Part shown: one piece after another, positions 16,285 to 21,420 of the stretch
Layout of the letters: every line of letters starts with the position of its first letter
How positions within the stretch are numbered: position 1 is the first letter of the stretch
Assembly (NCBI GenBank): GCA_046724665.1
Contig: JBKOWZ010000003.1
Location: forward strand, 1-21,420
DNA from: Actinocrinis sp046724665
Lineage (GTDB): Bacteria > Actinomycetota > Actinomycetes > Streptomycetales > Catenulisporaceae
Reading direction: 5' to 3'
Length of the DNA: 21,420 nt
The notes under the pieces: model-generated
What the model saw: only the letters and a program-made list of their open reading frames with translations
Told to the model about the DNA's origin: nothing
Database searches by the model: none
Program-made: the position numbers and the translations under genes

Positions 16285-16309
16285 CCTCCCGCCGTAGTCG
16301 CGGGAAGCC

Positions 16310-17221
16310 CTATTCCCCCGTCAGCTCCCGAATGGCGGTCACGAGGAGGTCGCGCGTCTGCGACGGGGTGAGCGCTATCTGCTCCATGTAGTCGAATACG
16401 CGCACGATGCGAAGACGCTCGGCCTCGCGGTCCGCCCAGACTGCCCCGATGGTGCTCTCGAGGAAGCACACATGGTCCTGTGTATGTACTCCGGGTGCGA
16501 ACTCGAGGATGGAAAATCCCCCGGATTCGAGTCCTGGGTAGGCGCCCCGGGAGATCGGGACCACCTGGATGACGACGTTCGGCGACCGTGAGACCTCTTC
16601 GATATGCCGCAGCTGAGCCGCCATCACGTCGGCGCCGCCGACTCCACGGCGAATGACGTTCTCGTCCATGATCGCGTGGAGCTTCATCGGCGGGTCGGCG
16701 TAGTCGGCAGAAAGGCGCTGCTGCCTGGCGAGCCGCACGCCGATCTTGATCTCGACGTCCGCCCCCTCGTCCTCCACGCCTGTCTGCTCGAAGGCGTTGC
16801 CGACGGCGACTGCCCGCGAATAATCAGCGGTCTGCAACAGGCCGGGGACGAGCATCGCCTCGAAGGTGCGCACGCCGCCGGCGATCTGCTCCAGTGCCAT
16901 GTATTCGGCGTACGCCTCGGTCAGGCCCTGCCAGCGGTTCTGGATCCGGCTGGCTTTCGCCATCTCGACCAGGCGGTTGAGTTCGGCTTCTGACGCGCCG
17001 TAGTAGATGCACAGGTCGCGCACGTCGCGCTGGCTCGCGGGGCGCTTGCCCGTTTCCAGGCGGCTCAGCTTGGTCGGCGAGAAGCCCGGGCCGAGTTGCG
17101 CGGACAGGTCACGGGAGACCTGATCGATGGTCTTGCCGACAGCCTCGCGCAGGTGGCGCAGTTCCACGCCGAGCTGGATGCGGTCCGGCGTGGGCAGTGT
17201 CGGGCGGGCGCGTTCAGCCAC
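16310..17221 (-). CDS. XRE-family regulator with DUF5753 domain
   Basis: 303 residues. The HTH is at ~16-70 (LGVELRHLREAVGKTIDQVSRDLSAQ...FSPTKLSRLETGKRPASQRDVRDLCIYYG). DUF5753 spans ~110-285 (YMALEQIAGGVRTFEAMLVPGLLQTADYSRAV...RQQRLSADYADPPMKLHAIMDENVIRRGVGG...QVVPISRGAYPGLESGGFSILEF). This is the WhiJ-like class abundant in streptomycetes, which works with a DUF397 partner encoded next door. The start is GTG at 17221, with only a weak ribosome site. Three CACTTG/CAAGTG copies upstream are likely binding sites. Confidence 0.92.
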   Translation of the reverse strand: MAERARPTLPTPDRIQLGVELRHLREAVGKTIDQVSRDLSAQLGPGFSPTKLSRLETGKRPASQRDVRDLCIYYGASEAELNRLVEMAKASRIQNRWQGLTEAYAEYMALEQIAGGVRTFEAMLVPGLLQTADYSRAVAVGNAFEQTGVEDEGADVEIKIGVRLARQQRLSADYADPPMKLHAIMDENVIRRGVGGADVMAAQLRHIEEVSRSPNVVIQVVPISRGAYPGLESGGFSILEFAPGVHTQDHVCFLESTIGAVWADREAERLRIVRVFDYMEQIALTPSQTRDLLVTAIRELTGE

Positions 17222-17278
17222 GCGGGACCGCCCCGGGGCGCATCCGCGGCTGAAGGGGGCGTGCGCCCTCGGCCGCGC

Positions 17279-17327
17279 GGCAAGTGCTCACCGCACGTTC
17301 ACTTGTCACTACCGTTTGGCACTTGCC
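17279..17327. promoter_or_regulatory. Repeated CAAGTG motifs upstream of the XRE gene
   Basis: GGCAAGTGCT at 17279-17288, CACTTG at 17300-17305 and GGCACTTGCC at 17318-17327: three copies of one hexamer, the outer two forming an inverted pair with a shared GGCAAGTGC core. They lie 58-106 bp upstream of the XRE start and could be autoregulatory sites. Confidence 0.45.
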
Positions 17328-17501
17328 AGGTGCGGGCATGAGGCTCAATGTAGCAGCCATCGCAGTGCGACGCGTCGATCTCGACATCTTGTTATGCGCT
17401 CTTCACCCGTCCGGGCCTCGCGCCAACGCCGTCGCGACGCCGCACCAACGTCGCTTCGGCCTGTCGGTAACGCTGTCCTCAGGGGAAGGAAAGCCAGCGT
17501 C

Positions 17502-17705
17502 ATGAGCATCGATCATGAGGGAGCCCGCAACGGCCCGCTGCCGAAGAAGATCATCGTGCGGTGCCCCGCCTGCGACGGTTCCGGCCACGTCGTACCGGTC
17601 GGCTCGCACGCCCGAGTGGGCTGCCGGGTGTGCTGGGAGCGCGGGCGCGTCTCCCGGATCGTCGCCGAGAGCTGGCTGCGGGAGCACGAGGAGAAGGGTG
17701 CGTGA
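17502..17705 (+). CDS. Small zinc-ribbon-like protein
   Basis: 67 residues. It has two Cys pairs, Cys21/Cys24 in CPACDGSGHV and Cys41/Cys44 in CRVCWERGRV. The CxxCxGxG form is that of the DnaJ-type zinc ribbon, here as a single unit. The tail is a charged helix (RIVAESWLREHEEKG). Binding of one zinc ion is expected; partners are unknown. The ATG at 17502 has GAAGGAAAG at 17485-17493. It is divergent from the XRE regulator, separated by 280 bp in which I see only the CAAGTG motifs. Confidence 0.75.
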   Translation: MSIDHEGARNGPLPKKIIVRCPACDGSGHVVPVGSHARVGCRVCWERGRVSRIVAESWLREHEEKGA

Positions 17706-17848
17706 ACTGCTGATCCGCTGACAGCCTTCGATCATTAAGCTCGCCCTAAGACCGGCTCGGGGGCACGCCGCGCCGACCGCGCGGGGTTCGACGGGGGATG
17801 CGCGGGTGATGAGATGGGGCCCGAAACGCGGCGGGTCGGCCGGCCGAA

Positions 17849-18418
17849 TCAGGCGCTGGGGCTCGGGCCGACGACTTGAACCTGTGGGGAGTAGCCGTTC
17901 CACGTGGCGAACACCGAGTACGTGGTCGAGCCCTGGCTGAAATCGACGCGCAGCCAGCCGGTGGCGGACCAGTTCTGCACCGAGTACCCGGCGGCCGGGG
18001 TCGCCGAGACGAGGCTCACGCTGTGCGCGCTGACGGCGAGCACGACGACGCCACCGGCGGTCGCGTACCTCGCGAGCGAGCTGGTCGGCGACGGTGTCAC
18101 GGACGGCGACGGCGAGCCGGATCGCGGCGTGGACACGCTCGGGGACGGTAACGGCGCGGGTGCGTGCGCGGAGGGGCTCGGGTCCGGGCGCGGTGTGGGC
18201 GACGCGGCGGGCGACCTGGAGGCGGTTCGCGCCGCTGCGGTGTCGGCACCGGCCGCGAGTACCGCGGGAGGCGTCTCGGCCGCCGGGATGAGCACCGAGT
18301 CCACGCCGAGCCAGACGACGGCGCAGGCGACCGCGGTCACCCCGGCCCACGCCGCGAGCGCCAGTGCACGCCTGCCGCTGCCGCGTGTGGCACTCGCACC
18401 GCTCGGACCGCCCGGCAC
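17849..18418 (-). CDS. Membrane-anchored Ser/Pro-rich protein, divergent from two-component system
   Basis: 189 residues from GTG 18418, chosen because GAGAGGG lies five bases upstream; a longer frame would run into the response regulator gene. A basic N-terminus (RGSGRR) precedes one transmembrane helix (ALALAAWAGVTAVACAVVWLGV). An Ala/Thr region and a Ser/Pro linker (PSPSVSTPRSGSPSPS) follow. The C-terminal ~65 residues form a small beta-rich domain (VVVLAVSAHSVSLVSATPAAGYSVQNWSATGWLRVDFSQGSTTYSVFATW). The domain is probably outside the membrane. I do not recognise the family. Its position 40 bp from the response regulator suggests an accessory or target role for that system. Confidence 0.7.
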   Translation of the reverse strand: MPGGPSGASATRGSGRRALALAAWAGVTAVACAVVWLGVDSVLIPAAETPPAVLAAGADTAAARTASRSPAASPTPRPDPSPSAHAPAPLPSPSVSTPRSGSPSPSVTPSPTSSLARYATAGGVVVLAVSAHSVSLVSATPAAGYSVQNWSATGWLRVDFSQGSTTYSVFATWNGYSPQVQVVGPSPSA

Positions 18419-18458
18419 CGGTTCCCTCTCCACCTGCCATGGATTACGGTGCCACCCT

Positions 18459-19142
18459 ATGGCGAACGTGCTCCTGGTCGAAGACGATCCCGACGTCCGT
18501 TCCGCGGTCATCCACCAGCTGACCGGGTTCGGGCACGCGGTGCGCAGCGCCGGGACCGCGCTGGCCGCGCTGCGCGAGGCCGCCCGCGACCCCGGCGACA
18601 TCATCGTGCTCGACCTCGGGCTGCCGGACCTGGACGGCTCCGAGACGCTGAAGATGCTGCGCGCCGTCACCGGGGTCCCGGTGATCATCGCGACCGCCCG
18701 CGACGACGAGTCCGAGATCATCAGGCTGCTGAACGCGGGCGCGGACGACTACCTGGTCAAGCCGTTCTCCGGTGGCCACCTCGCCGCGCGCATCGCCGCG
18801 CTGCTGCGCCGGTCCGGTGCCGGGCAGGCCCCTGCGACGCTGCGCACCGGCGGGCTCGAGGTCGATCCGCGGCGCCGCGAGGCGCGGCTGGACGGCCGCG
18901 AGCTGGACCTGAGCCGGCGCGAGTTCGACCTGCTGGCGTACCTGGCCGCGCGGCCCGGCGAGGTGGTCACCCGGCGCGAGCTGCTGACCGAGGTGTGGCA
19001 GCTGCCCTACGGCGACGACCAGACGATCGACGTGCACCTGTCCTGGCTGCGCCGCAAGCTCGGCGAGCGGGCCAGCGCGCCGCGCTACCTGCACACGGTG
19101 CGCGGTGTCGGGGTCCGGCTGAGCGAACCGCCCCCGCGGTGA
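18459..19142 (+). CDS. OmpR/PhoB-family response regulator
   Basis: 227 residues. The receiver domain at 2-115 has acidic residues Glu8-Asp9-Asp10, phosphorylation site Asp52 in VLDLGLPDLDG, Thr79 and Lys101 in LVKPFSGGHL. The winged-helix effector at ~128-222 ends in the usual TIDVHLSWLRRKLGE...YLHTVRGVGVRL. The ATG at 18459 has no ribosome site; TACGGT at 18446-18451 could be a -10 box for a near-leaderless message. It lies 13 nt before the sensor kinase gene, so the two form one operon. Confidence 0.95.
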   Translation: MANVLLVEDDPDVRSAVIHQLTGFGHAVRSAGTALAALREAARDPGDIIVLDLGLPDLDGSETLKMLRAVTGVPVIIATARDDESEIIRLLNAGADDYLVKPFSGGHLAARIAALLRRSGAGQAPATLRTGGLEVDPRRREARLDGRELDLSRREFDLLAYLAARPGEVVTRRELLTEVWQLPYGDDQTIDVHLSWLRRKLGERASAPRYLHTVRGVGVRLSEPPPR

Positions 19143-19155
19143 TCGGGCGGGGCCG

Positions 19156-20502
19156 ATGAGGTGGGCGCTGGCGCGGGTGGCCCTCGCCGTCACGAGCATG
19201 GTCGCGCTCGCCTTCCTGATCCCGCTCGGCTTCGCCATCGACCACATCGCCGCGCAGCGCGCCTACGCCGACGCCCAGGCGCGCGTCGCCGCGATCGAGC
19301 CGCTGCTCGCCGTCACCACGGACCGCACGCAGCTGCTGGGCGCGCTGGAGACGATGTCGGGCGCGCAGAACATCGCGCTGCGGCTGCCCGACGGCGTCGA
19401 GCTCGGCACCAGCCACACGAGCGCCGGGCGGCTGGACGCGGTCGCGGCGCAGGCGCGCGCGCAGACGCTGGCCGTGCCGGGCGGATCAGTACTCGTACAG
19501 CCTGAGGTGGTCGGCGGCGGCCGGATGACCTTGATCGAGGTCTTCATCGACTCCGCCGAGACCCGCCACGGCGTGCTGCGCGGCTGGCTGATCCTCAGCG
19601 GCGTCGCGGTGCTGCTGGTCGCCGGCTCGACGCTGGTCGCCGACCGGCTGGCGACGCGGGTCGTCGGCGCGGCCAGGCACCTCGCGCAGGCCTCGCGCAA
19701 GCTCGGGGACGGCGACACGGCGGTGCGCGTCACGGCCGACGGGCCGAACGAGCTGCGCGAGGCGGGCGACGCGTTCAACGCGATGGCCGACCGCGTGGTA
19801 CAGCTGCTCGCCGCCGAGCGCGAACTGGTCGCGGACCTCTCGCACCGGCTGCGCACGCCGCTGACCGCGCTGCGGCTCAACGCGCAGGCGCTCGGCGACG
19901 CCCCGGCCGCTGCATCCACGCGGGAAGCAGTGGCGAAGCTGGAGCAGGAGGTGGATCAGATCATCCGGGCCGCGCGCGGTGGCACGGGCAACGCGGGCTC
20001 CTGCGACCTCGCCGCGGTGGTGGCCGAGCGGATGGCGTTCTGGTCGGCACTGGCCGAGGACCAGGAGCGGCCGTGGCACCTGGTCGGCGCCTCGGGCCCG
20101 GCGCCGGTGCCGGTGGCCGCGCCCGAGCTGGCCGCGGCGCTGGACGCCGTGCTGGGCAACGTGTTCCGGCACACTCCCGAGGGCACGGCTTTCCAGGTGA
20201 CCGTGCATCAGGGCCGGGATTCGGTGTCAGTGCTCGTTGACGACGCGGGGCCGGGCCTCGACGAGCCGGACCGCGCGCTGCGGCGCGGCGAGGGCTCCGG
20301 CCGCGTGGGATCGACCGGGCTGGGGCTGGACATCGTACGCAGGCTGGCCGAGCGCACCGGCGGCTCGCTCACGGTCGATCGCTCGCCGCTGGGTGGGGCG
20401 CAGGTGCACTTCTCGTTTATGACGCCGTCGAAGCAGGCGCCTCATGCGGTGGCCGGGCAGGCTGCGCGAGCAAGGCGGTATGCGCGCCGAGGACGCGAGT
20501 GA
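19156..20502 (+). CDS. Sensor histidine kinase
   Basis: 448 residues. TM1 is at ~8-28 and TM2 at ~143-163, with a ~110-residue extracytoplasmic sensor between them. A HAMP domain spans ~165-218 (RLATRVVGAARHLAQASRKLGDGD). The DHp domain carries His230 in LVADLSHRLRTPLTALRL. The ATPase domain has the N box with Asn335 (LGNVFRHT), G1 DDAGPGLD (362-369) and G2 STGLGLDIVRRL (386-397). All phosphotransfer residues are present, so it should be active with the upstream regulator. The last ~25 residues (Arg/Ala-rich) are read from DNA that also codes antisense for the methyltransferase C-terminus. The signal sensed is unknown. Confidence 0.95.
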   Translation: MRWALARVALAVTSMVALAFLIPLGFAIDHIAAQRAYADAQARVAAIEPLLAVTTDRTQLLGALETMSGAQNIALRLPDGVELGTSHTSAGRLDAVAAQARAQTLAVPGGSVLVQPEVVGGGRMTLIEVFIDSAETRHGVLRGWLILSGVAVLLVAGSTLVADRLATRVVGAARHLAQASRKLGDGDTAVRVTADGPNELREAGDAFNAMADRVVQLLAAERELVADLSHRLRTPLTALRLNAQALGDAPAAASTREAVAKLEQEVDQIIRAARGGTGNAGSCDLAAVVAERMAFWSALAEDQERPWHLVGASGPAPVPVAAPELAAALDAVLGNVFRHTPEGTAFQVTVHQGRDSVSVLVDDAGPGLDEPDRALRRGEGSGRVGSTGLGLDIVRRLAERTGGSLTVDRSPLGGAQVHFSFMTPSKQAPHAVAGQAARARRYARRGRE

Positions 20503-21420
20503 CGATCAGCACGGCGCTGTGCGGGCCGCTCGGTCGCAGTTGTCTGCGCAGGGCGGCCGGGTCGATGTCGGCGCCGCGCTTCTTCACGGTGAGCGTGCCG
20601 ATCGCGCGCTCGGCGATCAGGGCACGCAGTCGTTTCACGTTGAACGCAAGCACGTCGGTGATCTCGTACGCGGCGGCGAACGGCGTGGGCAACAGCCGGT
20701 CGCCGCTCAGGTACGCGATCGTCGGGTCGATGGTCGCCGCGTCGAGGTCCTCGGCGAGTTCGCCGAGGAGCCGGGCACGGATCACGGCGCCGTCGGGCTC
20801 GTAGAGGTAGCGGCGCACCGGCCCGGGCTCGGGGTCGGACAGGCCGCGAGTGGTGAGCGTGTGCGGTCCTGGCAGCAGTGTCGCGCGGCGTGCGATGCCG
20901 GCGAGCGGGCCGAAGTAGATCCCTGCTTCCTTCACCTCGCCGTGGTCGGACACCCACTCGGCCTCGGCGGCGTCGGGGATCTGGTCGTGCGGCAGCCCCG
21001 GCGCGGCCTTGAACCCGGCCGCCGCGACCCGGTCGGCCAAGCCGAGGGCGAAGCTCCACGGCGGCGAGTACCCGGCCGGATCGAACACCCGGCCGCGCTC
21101 GGTGCGCCGGGCCGGGTCGAGGAAGACCGCGTCGCAGCCGTGGTGGTGACCGAGCGAGTCCTGTGCAACTTTCGCGACCTCGGCTCGCAGCACCTGGACC
21201 CGGTCGGCGAATCCGGCGGCCCGGACGTTCGCCTCGGCCACCGCGCACGCCAGCGGGTCGCGATCGACCGCGAGCACCTCAAGCCCGGCGGCGGCGAAGG
21301 CGAGCGCGTCGCCGCCGATCCCGCAGCACAGGTCGGCGACCCGGCGTACCCCGGCCGCGGCGTAGCGGCGCGCGCGCAGGTCGGCGACGGTGCGGCGGGT
21401 GGCCTGTTCCAGGCCGTCCG
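20417..21420 (-). CDS. Class I SAM-dependent methyltransferase, THUMP-like (5' partial)
   Basis: The frame stays open to the window edge, so the start lies beyond 21420; 334 residues are visible. The SAM-binding motif I reads VADLCCGIGGDALAFAAAG (about 21297-21353), followed by LEVLAVDRDP with the acidic end of strand 2. A motif IV-like DAVFLDPARR follows, as in RNA methyltransferases. The C-terminal half (IDPTIAYLSGDRLLPTPFAAAYEITDVLAF...LTVKKRGADIDPAALRRQL) is the THUMP-like domain that accompanies these enzymes in actinobacteria. RNA or related methylation is inferred. Its stop codon lies 86 bp inside the convergent kinase gene. Confidence 0.85.
   Translation of the reverse strand, partial: DGLEQATRRTVADLRARRYAAAGVRRVADLCCGIGGDALAFAAAGLEVLAVDRDPLACAVAEANVRAAGFADRVQVLRAEVAKVAQDSLGHHHGCDAVFLDPARRTERGRVFDPAGYSPPWSFALGLADRVAAAGFKAAPGLPHDQIPDAAEAEWVSDHGEVKEAGIYFGPLAGIARRATLLPGPHTLTTRGLSDPEPGPVRRYLYEPDGAVIRARLLGELAEDLDAATIDPTIAYLSGDRLLPTPFAAAYEITDVLAFNVKRLRALIAERAIGTLTVKKRGADIDPAALRRQLRPSGPHSAVLIVTRVLGAHTALLAQPARPPHEAPASTAS

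Noticed and set aside
17706..17848. Terminator between the zinc-ribbon gene and the membrane-anchored protein gene
   Set aside because: GC-rich complementary runs occur but no clear continuous stem was found.

Overview
The window is a GC-rich actinobacterial chromosome segment. Codon third positions are almost all G/C, GTG and TTG starts occur, intergenic regions are short, and several families are typical of filamentous actinomycetes: the XRE/DUF5753-DUF397 pair, CBM-linker-GH18 chitinases, and large secreted beta-helix proteins often labelled 'adenylyl cyclase'. A Streptomyces or Catenulispora-like soil organism is my inference; no rRNA or other marker gene is present to settle it.

Layout. 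1-1860 (+): 3' part of a secreted F5/8-type C domain plus beta-helix protein. 2211-2654 (+): DoxX-like membrane protein. 2735-4082 (+): a promoter with two tandem dyads, then an SRPBCC protein and an ArsR-SRPBCC fusion regulator. 4137-4874 (+): lipoprotein. 4936-6696 (-): modular GH18 chitinase behind a DasR-type operator. 6887-9442 (-): ABC ATPase, ABC-2 permease and MerR regulator. 9503-10084 (-) and 10204-11700 (+): TetR regulator divergent from a DHA2-type MFS exporter, with two operator-like dyads between them. 11840-13696 (-): a second beta-helix protein, paralogous to the first, behind a LacI-type palindrome. 14183-14437 (+): small DUF1508/YegP-like protein. 14600-15364 (-) and 15454-15864 (+): antibiotic-monooxygenase/truncated-haemoglobin fusion divergent from an HxlR regulator. 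15867-16032: a MITE-like element with long terminal inverted repeats and a 34-bp central palindrome; a decayed relative lies at about 13981-14107. 16029-17221 (-): DUF397 protein and XRE/DUF5753 regulator. 17502-17705 (+): small zinc-ribbon-like protein. 17849-18418 (-): membrane-anchored Ser/Pro-rich protein. 18459-20502 (+): OmpR-type response regulator and histidine kinase. 20417-21420 (-): class I methyltransferase cut by the window end, with its 3' end overlapping the kinase gene.

Themes. One is secreted polysaccharide turnover: a chitinase and two beta-helix proteins under sugar-type regulators (DasR-like, LacI-like). The other is small-molecule defence and export: an ABC exporter with MerR, an MFS pump with TetR, a haem/monooxygenase fusion with HxlR, and ArsR-SRPBCC. 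The most striking feature is how many local transcription factors sit next to recognisable paired operator candidates. I did not find a clearly new multi-gene system. The least ordinary items are the MITE pair, the monooxygenase-globin fusion, the tandem ArsR dyads and the duplicated beta-helix family.
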